From Burkholderiales bacterium (lineage in GTDB: Bacteria; Pseudomonadota; Gammaproteobacteria; Burkholderiales; Casimicrobiaceae), in contig JAEUPL010000008.1 of NCBI GenBank assembly GCA_016790165.1, positions 62,001 through 126,000 of the forward strand: a DNA stretch of 64,000 bases, in the 5' to 3' direction. How positions within the stretch are numbered: position 1 is the stretch's first letter; each line of letters opens with the position of its first letter. Positions 1 through 8,100 of the stretch are shown in pieces. The notes beneath the pieces are model-generated. The model worked only from the letters and a program-made list of their open reading frames with translations, was not told the DNA's origin and did not search any database. Made by a program: the position numbers and the translations under genes.

Positions 1-1759
1 CGCAACGCGATGCGCACACCCATTCGAGCGCGCTGTCCGTCGCGCGCCACGTTTGCACAAACGCGGGCGCACCCCAGACCGACGCGGCCACACGCAGCGC
101 CGATGTCTTGCCCTCCGTGGTGCCGCCACGAAAGTGAAAGCCCCCGCCCATTTGCTGTGACGGTTCCAGCAGCGCACCCGCGAAGGCGCAACCTATGGCG
201 AACACCAGACGCGAATTGCCGGCAGCGAGTGCGGCCACCTCGTCGCGCCACTTTGCGAGCGTGCCCCGCCGCTTGAATCCGGTATCCGGTTCGCCGTCGT
301 TTGCCAGGTGGTAGGGCTCGCTCGCGTCCGCCTGAATCACACCATGTGGCAGCACGTAGGCGCGGCGGTCATCGTGCCAGCCCATGCGGCGCACGATGCG
401 CGCGAAAGTGTCAATTGGCCGGGTCATGATGTATTCAGTCAACAGGCGGCGCTCGCGGGCCATTTGCGGCGGTTCGAAGCCCAGCGACGCAAGCTGCGCG
501 CGGTACTCGGTGCCGTCCCCGGCGAGCATGCGGGCCGGCAACACCCATTCCTTGCTGTGCCCTTGCGGATCACGGAAGGCGAGCAGATAGCCCCATTCGG
601 TGCCATCGCCGGTGCGGGTGCGGGCGCGCACCCAAAGCGGCGGGCACACGCGCACCGGATAGGCTCGTTTGCTCTTGGCGTCGTAGTCGTTGAAGGTCAC
701 GCCGTTGTCGTCAACGGTGAAGCGGTCACCTTCGATCAAGGCGGGCGCTGCGGTCGTTGCGGGCGGTGGCGCGGGTGGCAGCACGGCGGCCACGCATTCG
801 CGCACACTGTCGAGCCCAGCCGATTGCGCCAGGTCGTTGAAGTCGGTCAAGCCGTCGGGCAAGCCAGCGGGCAACGCGACCACGCCGCCCACGGCCTGCG
901 CGGCCTTCTCTCCTTTGGCCTTGCCGGGGTTGCTGCCGTCGGCGTGCTTGGTCTTGTCGTTCGCGTCATCGTCAGCGCACAGCACAATGCCCGCCTTCGG
1001 GTGCAGCGCCCGCAGTGCCTTCGCCACCGGGAGCAGGTTGCCGCAATCGAACGCGACCGCGCACGGGTAGCCGGTCGCCTCGTGCAAGCTCGCGGCGGTG
1101 GCGTAGCCTTCGGCGATCAGCAGCGGGGCATCGGGCGCGGCGAGTGCCGGGCCGACCCAATGCCACAGGCCGGACTTGCGGCCACCGGGCAAAAACCGCT
1201 TGCTGCCGTCGGGCGCGATGCGCTGCACGTTCCACAGCTCGCCCGCCTGGTCGCGCATTGGCACCAGCAGAGCGCCATCGTCGAATTTCACGCCGTAGGC
1301 GCTGCAACGCTTGCGGGATAGGTATTGGCTCGTCCCGGTGTCGCTCGCGTTGCGTAGGGCGGTTTCCGCCTCGCGGCGGGCGCGTTGCTGTGCGTCCGCC
1401 ATACGCTTCGCTGCATCCTTTTCGCGTTGCTCGCGTTCGGCCCGGCGCCGTGCTTCTTCGGCGGGGTCTGGCGGTGGCGCGTCGCGGTCGAGTGTGTAGC
1501 CGTGGCGCTTCGCTTCCTCGATCAGTGTGGCTATGGTGTAGCCACCGGGCCGATGCTTGAAGCTCTTCCAAGTGCTGCGCGCGGCCCGCTTGTCGTAGTC
1601 GTTGCCGCGCGCGCTCCACTCGTCGAACAGCGCGAAGCCATCGGGGCCGGGGTATTCCGAGTGCAGCGCCATGCCGATGCGCACCCAGGCGTCGCGATCA
1701 AGGTCCGCCGGAATGCATGCCAGCATCGCCCGGCATTGGTTCAGGTCAGGCGGCCGCAT
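1..1759 (-). CDS. Phage/ICE-type primase-helicase (PriCT-2, Toprim, DUF927), 3' part beyond window
   Basis: Open reading frame of at least 586 codons running off the left edge. Residues 1-90 resemble the PriCT-2 primase C-terminal domain. Residues 160-310 are a Toprim fold, with the glutamate at 217 (AEGYATA) and the acidic cluster DDD at 263-265. From about 350 the sequence matches DUF927 helicase-like proteins of satellite phages and integrative elements, with a Walker A-like GGTTEGKTS at 545-553. The family is expected to prime and unwind element DNA during replication. The ATG at 1759 overlaps the end of the upstream gene by 14 nt, so the two are probably translationally coupled. Family assignment is by recall of motifs; the frame is certain. 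Confidence 0.85.
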   Translation of the reverse strand, partial: MRPPDLNQCRAMLACIPADLDRDAWVRIGMALHSEYPGPDGFALFDEWSARGNDYDKRAARSTWKSFKHRPGGYTIATLIEEAKRHGYTLDRDAPPPDPAEEARRRAEREQREKDAAKRMADAQQRARREAETALRNASDTGTSQYLSRKRCSAYGVKFDDGALLVPMRDQAGELWNVQRIAPDGSKRFLPGGRKSGLWHWVGPALAAPDAPLLIAEGYATAASLHEATGYPCAVAFDCGNLLPVAKALRALHPKAGIVLCADDDANDKTKHADGSNPGKAKGEKAAQAVGGVVALPAGLPDGLTDFNDLAQSAGLDSVRECVAAVLPPAPPPATTAAPALIEGDRFTVDDNGVTFNDYDAKSKRAYPVRVCPPLWVRARTRTGDGTEWGYLLAFRDPQGHSKEWVLPARMLAGDGTEYRAQLASLGFEPPQMARERRLLTEYIMTRPIDTFARIVRRMGWHDDRRAYVLPHGVIQADASEPYHLANDGEPDTGFKRRGTLAKWRDEVAALAAGNSRLVFAIGCAFAGALLEPSQQMGGGFHFRGGTTEGKTSALRVAASVWGAPAFVQTWRATDSALEWVCASRC

Positions 1760-2240
1760 CGTTCACGCTCCACGGCATACGCACGATCACGGGCAGAGTC
1801 GGCGTGTAGTCGCCTCGCACTTCCAGCCACAAGCCGGCCGGCTTCGCGCGCTCCACAAGGCGCCATATCCACTGTGCGCCCCGAAAGTCGAAAGGCCCCG
1901 CGTCATGCAGCACGGTTTCGCGAGCACGGATCGGGCCCGTGTGCGCCCAGTGCCGCGCCGGTTTGTTGGAAGCGTGCCACAGTGCCACGTCGTACACCTG
2001 GGCGACTTCGGCAAAGCGGCTCAGGTCCGCCGCGTGGCGAGCAAGAAAGCGAGCCTCCCAGCGGATCAGCCGGGATTGCTCGCGGATCGCGGCCATGAAG
2101 GCGCGGTTCGCGGCTGGGTTGTGTGTTTCGTTCAGCGCGGCGGGGGCGGGGCGCGGGCGCGCAATACCAATGCGCGGCGGATGCCGGTCTGAGACAGCAG
2201 CGACCGGGGAACTGTGAACCAACGAGAGAGTGCTAGTCAT
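1746..2240 (-). CDS. Hypothetical element-encoded protein, 164 aa
   Basis: Not a family I recognise. It is a soluble protein with a proline/arginine-rich first 40 residues, then a Trp- and Arg-rich, predicted helical body (about 45-140). No signal peptide or membrane segment is visible. I chose the ATG at 2240 because AGAGAG lies 8 nt upstream; a GTG at 2249 would add three residues. It sits in a minus-strand run alpA, 51-aa ORF, this gene, primase. Its stop overlaps the primase start, so it is part of the same transcript. A role in element replication or its control is inferred only from position. Confidence 0.7.
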   Translation of the reverse strand: MTSTLSLVHSSPVAAVSDRHPPRIGIARPRPAPAALNETHNPAANRAFMAAIREQSRLIRWEARFLARHAADLSRFAEVAQVYDVALWHASNKPARHWAHTGPIRARETVLHDAGPFDFRGAQWIWRLVERAKPAGLWLEVRGDYTPTLPVIVRMPWSVNDAAA

Positions 2241-2254
2241 GAAAATCACTCTCT
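2225..2254 (-). promoter_or_regulatory. Inverted repeat covering the ribosome-binding site and start of the 164-aa gene
   Basis: AGAGAGTG (2225-2232) and CACTCTCT (2247-2254) form a perfect 8-bp inverted repeat. In the minus-strand mRNA the AGAGAG ribosome-binding site is in one arm and the ATG at 2240 is in the 14-nt loop. Translation of the upstream 51-aa ORF, which ends at 2246, would melt the hairpin. This suggests coupling, by inference. Confidence 0.45.
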
Positions 2255-2401
2255 GTTAGCAGTGCTGTTAGCGGTATTCCCCGTTTGTTGGCGGTTGTGT
2301 TGGCGGTCGCTGTTGCCCGCAAACCCGCTTGCTGCCTCGATTTCTTGCTTTTGTTGGCGTGTTGGCAGCGTGTGCGACGTGTCGCCAGCTTTCGCGATCA
2401 T
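2246..2401 (-). CDS. Small Gln/Asn-rich ORF (51 aa) coupled to alpA
   Basis: A 51-codon ORF whose ATG overlaps the stop of the AlpA gene in an ATGA junction and which ends 5 nt before the next start. The product begins MIAKAGDTSHTLPTRQQ and is rich in Gln, Asn and Thr, with no hydrophobic core. The coding strand carries recurring GCCAACA/GCTAACA heptamers at irregular spacing (six copies between about 2250 and 2365), which produce the CQQ/NRQ-like peptide texture. The tight junctions on both sides support translation. The composition leaves open that this is a leader or spacer rather than a functional protein. No homologue is recognised. Confidence 0.45.
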   Translation of the reverse strand: MIAKAGDTSHTLPTRQQKQEIEAASGFAGNSDRQHNRQQTGNTANSTANRE

Positions 2402-2649
2402 TGCGCGCCCGCCTTACCCGCGTTCGGCGCATCGTTCGCGGCCTCGATCCGGGCCGCGATCCAAGCCCGGACAGACTCCACAGGCCAGGCGACAGCACGG
2501 TCGCCCAGCTTTACCGGGGCCGGGAACTCGCCCAGCTTGATGCGAGCGTACAGGGTGGAACGGGAAAGGCCCGTCGCCGACATGACGGCGGGCAGTTTGG
2601 CGAGCCCTTCACTGGGCAGCGAGTTGGAAGAGTTGACACTGTGTTGCAT
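2398..2649 (-). CDS. AlpA-family transcriptional regulator (helix-turn-helix)
   Basis: 83 aa. Residues 18-65 (LPAVMSATGLSRSTLYARIK, then a Pro-rich wing and AWPVESVRAWI) are the standard AlpA/excisionase-like winged helix. Such proteins activate integrase or excision genes, or control replication genes, in P4-like satellites and genomic islands. GAGGA lies 7 nt before the ATG. It heads the minus-strand operon that leads to the primase. The direct repeats and palindromes at 2681-2830, immediately upstream, are likely binding sites for it or for a co-regulator (inference). Confidence 0.88.
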   Translation of the reverse strand: MQHSVNSSNSLPSEGLAKLPAVMSATGLSRSTLYARIKLGEFPAPVKLGDRAVAWPVESVRAWIAARIEAANDAPNAGKAGAQ

Positions 2650-2680
2650 GGTTTGTCCTCATAGGTGTAGGCGTGCTCTA

Positions 2681-2830
2681 ACGGACGCACCCGGACAGTG
2701 TCGGAATTGGGTTGTCTCAAGTTAAGGCAAAGCTGAGACTATTCGCAACGACGTACGCTGTCGGACGCGTGCGGACAGTGTCGGAATGGGCTTGTCTCAA
2801 AAATAGGGGAAAAATGAGACTATTTGCGCG
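2681..2830. repeat. Two tandem 80-bp units, each with two palindromes, upstream of alpA
   Basis: Unit 1 starts at about 2682 and unit 2 at about 2762. Each contains GGACGC, then GGACAGTGTCGGAA (palindrome GACA-G-TGTC), then GTCTCA, 14-15 nt, TGAGAC followed by TATT. The GTCTCA/TGAGAC arms are at 2714-2719/2734-2739 and 2794-2799/2815-2820. The spacer inside the second palindrome has diverged while the arms are conserved, which argues for selection on protein-binding sites. Candidate roles are operator of the alpA operon or origin iterons of the element. Confidence 0.7.
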
Positions 2831-2940
2831 ATGCGCACCAGCCGGGAAGGGTTGCCCGGTTTTCGCCCCGTCGGGCTAGGTGCGGAGAAAACTACGGGCG
2901 CAATGCGACCGACCAATGCATGCAATGCGCCTGCAGCAAG

Positions 2941-3228
2941 TCAGGCCCCGCCACTCGCCGGAGCGTTTGGCGGTGCACCTTTCAGCGTGTAGGTGTACGA
3001 CTTCTCGTCCAGTCGCAGCGCGATCCCATGTAGCTCAGCAGATGCGATCCGCAACACGCGATCAACGTCGACAAGTTCATCTGTATCGCAGTGCTCGAAC
3101 ATATCAAGGCGACTCCTCGCAGCTTCGACCAGCGCCCTGACGTCGTACACCTTGTCCATCACGGAGCACGCGTATTCGAGATACGACCGCTCGGGGGAGT
3201 GAGCACCGGCAGCAGCAGGCGCGTTCAC
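2941..3228 (-). CDS. Hypothetical small protein, 95 aa, paralogue of the upstream gene
   Basis: A GTG start overlaps the preceding stop in a GTGA junction, so translation is coupled. Residues 24-75 (VYDVRALVEAARSRLDMF, then DVDRVLRIASAELHGIALRL) align with the central part of the 77-aa upstream protein. The two genes therefore look like an ancient tandem duplication. The product is predicted helical with no catalytic motif. Similar helical small proteins of unknown function are common next to P4-type integrases. The C-terminal tail is Ala/Pro/Gly-rich. Function is unknown. Confidence 0.65.
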   Translation of the reverse strand: MNAPAAAGAHSPERSYLEYACSVMDKVYDVRALVEAARSRLDMFEHCDTDELVDVDRVLRIASAELHGIALRLDEKSYTYTLKGAPPNAPASGGA

Positions 3229-3458
3229 TGTGCGCCCCCTGTCGGTTCAGCGATAGCGATCAGGCGGCCTTCGGCCACGTCCAACACCCGGCTAATTTTG
3301 TCGAAGTCACGCGACGGCGCTGCCGAGTTTTCTTCTTCGAACAATTGCGAGCGCGCCGCCGCGATCAAGGCTGCGACTGTGTAGATTTCGTGTGTCAGCT
3401 CATCCGTGAGGCGTGGCAAGGCGCCCCCTTCGTTCTTGGTATCCTGTGCTGTAGCCAT
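3225..3458 (-). CDS. Hypothetical small protein, 77 aa
   Basis: The ATG is preceded by AAGGA. The helical core VAALIAAARSQLFEEEN, followed by DKISRVLDVAEGRLIAI, matches the downstream 95-aa protein in spacing and key residues (AARSRL/AARSQL and RVL..A...L). It lies about 100 nt beyond the 3' end of the integrase gene, on the same strand. No known function; an accessory gene of the element. Confidence 0.65.
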   Translation of the reverse strand: MATAQDTKNEGGALPRLTDELTHEIYTVAALIAAARSQLFEEENSAAPSRDFDKISRVLDVAEGRLIAIAEPTGGAQ

Positions 3459-3485
3459 GTTGCAAGGTCCTTTGCAGTGTGGTCA

Positions 3486-3518
3486 GACGGGTGCAGCGGT
3501 TCGAGCGCCGCACCCGTC
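3486..3518 (-). terminator. Hairpin after the integrase gene
   Basis: GACGGGTGC (3486-3494) and GCACCCGTC (3510-3518) form a perfect 9-bp stem in the short gap between the integrase stop and the next minus-strand gene. There is no T-run, so it is either a weak or Rho-assisted terminator or a processing site. Confidence 0.35.
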
Positions 3519-3560
3519 GCCTTGTGCCCTGAATGATCCGCGTCAGGGCTTCGCGGTGTT

Positions 3561-4793
3561 CTACGCCGCCTTGACCGGGAAGGCGATCACTTCACACCCG
3601 GCCGCGAGCTTGTCGAGATAGTCCGCCCAGCGCTGCATCATGCCGCGCCGTTGCTCAATGTGGCTGGTGCGGTTGTAGGCGTTGCCCAGCGCGTCGCGGA
3701 CCTTGTGCGCGAGCTGCGCCTCGATCACGGCCACCGGTTCTTCCAGCACTTCATCCAACAGCGTGCGCGCCATCGCCCGGAAGCCGTGGGCGACCATCTG
3801 GTCGCGGGCGTAGCCCATTGACCGCAACGCCGTCGTGACGGTGTTCTCGCTGATTGGCCGATCATGCGAGCGCTCGCCGGGGAACACCAGGCGACCATGC
3901 CCGGTGACGGCATGCAGCGCCCGCAGCGCGGCGACCGCCTGGGCGGACAGGGGCACCAAGTGCGGGGCGCCGTTCTCTTTCTCCGTCTTGACCCGCTTCA
4001 TCTTCGCAGCCGGGATCGTCCACAGGCCCGCGTCGAGATTGACCTCGCTCCACTCCATCGCCCGCACGTTGCCGGGGCGTTGAAAGGTCAGGGCGGACAC
4101 CAGCAGGGCAGTGCGCACAATCGGCCCGCCGTTGTAGTCGGCAATCGCCCGCATCAAGGCGCCCACGTCGCGCGGATCGGTCAGCGCGGCCATGTGCGCG
4201 GCCTTGTTCGCCTGAATGGCGCCCCGTAGCGCGGGTGTCGGATCGTTCGCAGCACGACCCGTGGCCACGGCGTAGCGGCAGACCTGCCCGACCACCACGC
4301 GGACGCCGTGCGCGGTGTCGAGCTCGCCCCGCTCTTCGGGCTTGCGCAGCAAGGGCAGCACGTCGGCGGCGGTCAGTTCGGCCACCGGCTTGCGGCCGAT
4401 GGACGGGAACACATGCAGTTCAAGGCGCCGGATCAGTTTGTTGGCATGCGTGGCGGACCACTGCGGGGCGAATTTGGTGTGCCACTCGCGGGCGACCGCC
4501 TCGAACGAGTCAACACCAGCGGCGCGCTGCTTTTCTGTCTTGCGGGATTCGCTGGGGTCAGTGCCGGCCGCGATCAGCTCGCGGGCGGCGAGGGTGTCGG
4601 CGCGGGCCTTCGCCAGCGTGACGGCGGGATACACCCCCAGCGCCAGCCGCTTTTCCTTGCCGCCGAAGCGGTACTTCATGCGCCAGTAGCGCCCGCCAGC
4701 GGGGGTGACTTCCAGGTAGAGGCCGTGGGCGTCGAACAGCCGTGCGGTCTTGTCGGTGGGCTTCAGCTTGCGAAGGGCGGTATCGGTCAGCAT
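3561..4793 (-). CDS. P4-type tyrosine site-specific integrase (DUF4102 N-terminus)
   Basis: 410 aa from the ATG at 4793 (MLTDTALRKLKP), the usual start of this family; a longer frame to 4874 would translate the repeat cluster upstream. Residues 1-90 are the DUF4102 arm-binding domain (GGKEKRLALGVYPAVTLAKAR). The core-binding domain follows, then the catalytic domain with Arg239 (QRPGN), His336-x-x-Arg339 (HGFR), His363 and nucleophile Tyr373 (NAYNRT). All catalytic positions are present, so the enzyme is probably active. It lies 3' of tRNA-Leu(UAA), so the element most likely integrated into the 3' end of that tRNA. The distal attachment site is outside the window. Confidence 0.95.
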   Translation of the reverse strand: MLTDTALRKLKPTDKTARLFDAHGLYLEVTPAGGRYWRMKYRFGGKEKRLALGVYPAVTLAKARADTLAARELIAAGTDPSESRKTEKQRAAGVDSFEAVAREWHTKFAPQWSATHANKLIRRLELHVFPSIGRKPVAELTAADVLPLLRKPEERGELDTAHGVRVVVGQVCRYAVATGRAANDPTPALRGAIQANKAAHMAALTDPRDVGALMRAIADYNGGPIVRTALLVSALTFQRPGNVRAMEWSEVNLDAGLWTIPAAKMKRVKTEKENGAPHLVPLSAQAVAALRALHAVTGHGRLVFPGERSHDRPISENTVTTALRSMGYARDQMVAHGFRAMARTLLDEVLEEPVAVIEAQLAHKVRDALGNAYNRTSHIEQRRGMMQRWADYLDKLAAGCEVIAFPVKAA

Positions 4794-4794
4794 C

Positions 4795-4854
4795 TGGGGG
4801 CACATTTCTGGGGGCACTTGCCCGATGCCCCCAATTGTGCCCCCATGTGCCCCC
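4795..4854. repeat. Five copies of TGGGGGCA directly upstream of the integrase start
   Basis: Two copies read on the plus strand (4795-4802, 4809-4816) and three on the minus strand as TGCCCCC (4826-4832, 4838-4844, 4848-4854). In the integrase mRNA the two inverted copies occupy the positions of the ribosome-binding site. The 3+2 inverted layout suits arm-type integrase sites or an autoregulatory operator. It could also fold into competing hairpins. Confidence 0.6.
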
Positions 4855-4882
4855 GGCTTCAAGCGGACGCCCAAAGACGACT

Positions 4883-4902
4883 AAGGACGCCGAAGCGTCC
4901 TT
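4883..4902. terminator. 8-bp hairpin with CGAA loop between tRNA-Leu and integrase
   Basis: AAGGACGC, loop CGAA, GCGTCCTT: a perfect stem-loop in the gap between the tRNA 3' end and the integrase. Its position suits termination of the tRNA transcript on the minus strand. No clear T-run follows, so the call is tentative. Confidence 0.4.
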
Positions 4903-4958
4903 AAACCTTTGATTTACTTGGTTAATTAGACGTTGCTGGAAGTCTTTAAACGTCTATA

Positions 4959-5052
4959 TGGTGCCCGGAACGGGGATCGAACCCGTACGCCCCTTATTCA
5001 GGAAAGCGGCGGATTTTAAGTCCGCTGTGTCTACCAGTTTCACCACCCGGGC
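4959..5052 (-). tRNA. tRNA-Leu (UAA)
   Basis: The minus strand starts GCCCGGGTGG and ends CCGGGC-A-CCA with the CCA encoded. The acceptor stem has 7 pairs, and the anticodon stem GCGGA/TCCGC holds the loop CTTAAAA, giving anticodon UAA. A long variable arm (CGCTTTCCTGAATAAGGGGCG region) is typical of Leu tRNA. The T-arm contains GGTTCGATCC. The 3' end faces the integrase, which fits a tRNA used as integration target. Confidence 0.95.
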
Positions 5053-5124
5053 GGCAGTGCAGCGAGCGATTCTATCGGCGACGCACCTGTGGGAAATGCT
5101 GCACGAGCCCGCGGCGATGGTGCT

Positions 5125-8100
5125 TCAGGGCAATCCGAGGTTGCAGGTGGTGTTGAGGTAGTTCCTGATTTCGGCCCATTCGCTTCGTGTGCGGGGCGGC
5201 GTGCCGATCGCGTTCTCGGTCACCGCGGTCCCGGTGAATCCGAGCAGGGCCCGCAGCAGCAGCAGTCCGTCGGTGGCGGTGTCGCGTGTGCCATTGCCGT
5301 CGAGGTCGAGCCAGCCGTTGCTGTTCAGCACACCCAGTCGATCGCTGATGTCCGCCAGGTTGCCGTACGTGCCGGCGGGGTTGTAGGCGCTGCCAAGGAG
5401 CGCGTCGCCACTCAGTTGCAACAGATTGCGCAGGATCAGCAGGCCATCGGTTGTGGCCATCACCGCGCCGTCGCCGTCGATGTCCAGGCTACAGGTCGGT
5501 GCAACGTTGAACAGGATGACGCCCGTGGCGGTGACATTGCTGTCCGTTGTGGAGGTCGCTCGCACCGTGACGCTGGCGGGTGCGCTGCCGTTGATGGATG
5601 CGATCACCTGCAGGGCAAGGCTGCTGAAGGCCGACGCGGAGAGCGGACCGATGGCGCCGACGTTGTTGCCTGCGGCGTTCACGAGTTGCGCCGTGACCGG
5701 GCCGGTCGTGCCCGAAATGCTGACATTGAACGAATCGGTGACGTTGCCCAGGTTGGTGATCACGGCCCGCACGGTGCGGGTGGCAGGTAACGTCGCCGGC
5801 GCCGCGTTGCTGGCTGGCTGGCCGGTGATTGACACCGCGAGTCGCTGCGGCACGTTCACGGTTGCACTCGCTGTGGCGTTCGCGCCGGCCTCTGTGCGCG
5901 ACGTCGCGCGCAGGTCGAAGCGGTTGTTGCCCGGTCGGGAAAACGCTGCCGCGTCGCCCACCGCCAGGTTCACCGTGGTCGAGGCGCCCGCCGCGAGCGT
6001 GACGCTGCTCGCGCCCGCGGCGACGGTAGGCCCAAGCGGTCCGAGCGGCGCCAGGTCAAACGTGTCGCTGCTCGGGCCGAGGTTGGTCACCGTCGCGACA
6101 TAGGGCGTACTTGACGTGCCAATCGACGGGCTGATTGCCACCGTGACGCCGTTGCCGACGACGTTGACGGGAAGGGTGATCGCGCCGCGGTTGGAGAATG
6201 CGTTGGCAAACAGGTTGACGACCACGTTCTGACTTCCGAGGCTCGCGTTCGCGGGCAGCGAAACGGCCACGATGAAGTCTGTCGCCTGGCCTGGCGCAAC
6301 GTCGACCTGTGCCGGGTCGACCGTGATTGCCCAGCTATTCGGGTAGCTGGTGGGCACGAGCCCGTAGCGCTCGATGACCGTGCCGGTGTTGGCAACACGC
6401 ACGCGGATCGCCGTCGTACCGCCCCGCGCAGCCGTTGCCGGGCTCGGCGTCACCGTCACCAGCGAACTGGTGACGATCGCTGTGGTTTCAGTGCCTGTGT
6501 TGGCCGGGTAGTAGCTATTGATGGCGCCGTAGGCCGAATCGCTCGTCGCCCCGGTGCTCGCCACGACGCGGAACGGGAATCGACCGCTGCCTGCCGCGAT
6601 TGGGGTCTGAACGGTCAAGCTTGTGGTGGCGGACGATCCCGCGGGCACATTCACCGCCGACGGCAGCGCTTTGACCCAGCTCGCGGGCACGCCTTCCACG
6701 GACAACGTGTAGTTGACGGCGACATGGGGTGACGGATTGTTGACGGTAATCGTGAAGCTGGTCGGTGTGCCCACCTGGATGAGTGGTGACTCTGTCGGTG
6801 CCAGCGAGATCACGTGACCCGAGGTGACGACCGCCGGAGGCAGCGGCAGGGTGCCTGAACCCAGCGCCGGCAACGTGAAGGCCACGTTGCCGCCATCCAC
6901 GATGTTGCGGCTGCTGCCCGGTTGCATGGTCGTCACGTTGGCCTGCCAGGTCAGCGGCGACACGGCGGGTTGCTGCCAGGTGTAGGTATCACTGCTGGGC
7001 GTGGAGGTAACGGTGGTGGGCGCGACATTGAAGGAACCCGGCACCAGCGCCACGCCCGTGCCCTTCGGCACGATCACCGACGCGGTGACAGCCGGGCCGA
7101 TGATGCTGGTGTAGTCAAACACCAGCACCGAGCTGGCAGTGACGGCGTAGAGCAGGTTGCCATCGAGCACAAAATCGCGGATGCTGTCTGGCACGTCATA
7201 CGGAATCACGCGCAGCTGCGAGGGCGTGTTCGCGTCGATCAGGGCCAGCACCCAGCTGCATGCCGCCGCGTTGTAGGCCCCGATCGCGTAGTAGTTGTTG
7301 GTCAGGGTGACCATCCGGGTGATTCCCTTGCGCGCGGCAGCGTTGCAACTGGACGGTTCGTTATGGACCAACGTGCTCACGAGCGTGCTGACGAGCGAGG
7401 GCGCGGCAGGATTGCTGAGGTCAAATGCAGTCAGCGTCAGGTTGCCAGTGAGCCCGCTAAACGCGTCGTAGAAACCCTGCGTATCGCCGGTAGCAACGGC
7501 TGATGCGCCTTGCACGCCGACCCCGATCAGCAGCCTGGCTTGCGGCACATCGACGGACGCCAGGATGCACGGGTTGCTGGCGCCAGGGCAGTTGTTGTCA
7601 AGACCACTCAGGTCGACGGCATTCAGGCGGCCCACCCCGGCTGCGAAGTTGCCGTCGGTAGACGTTGTTGTAGCCAGCACGCCACGCGTTGTCGACGCTA
7701 GCGCGAAGCCATAGGCGAGATGCGGTCCACCGGCATCCGGCTGATTGTCGAGCGGCGTTGCGGGCGGGGTGAAGGCATGGAACAACTCCCCGGCAATCAC
7801 GGGATTGGCTGCGTTGCTGAAATCGAATTTCAGCAGGTTGCCATGCTGTTCAAAAATGAACTGGGAGAACGGGTTGTAGTAGTAGATCGACGTCGGCATG
7901 TAAGCGAACGATCCGGCGAACGTGAACTTGTTGCCAAAGCGCTTGCCGGTGTCGAGCGGCGTCGCTGTCAACAGCGCCGGATTGGTTGCGTTGGCGCCGC
8001 CGACATCGTAGATCGCGATCTTGCGGGTGGCGCTGGTGTCAACGGTGATTCCGCGGTCGTAACCCACATAGAGTTTGTCGTTGAGCGTCGAACATTGAAC

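Noticed and set aside
308-1321. 337-aa plus-strand frame at the left edge
   Set aside because: Opposite the Toprim/DUF927 primase frame, which is continuous and has conserved motifs.
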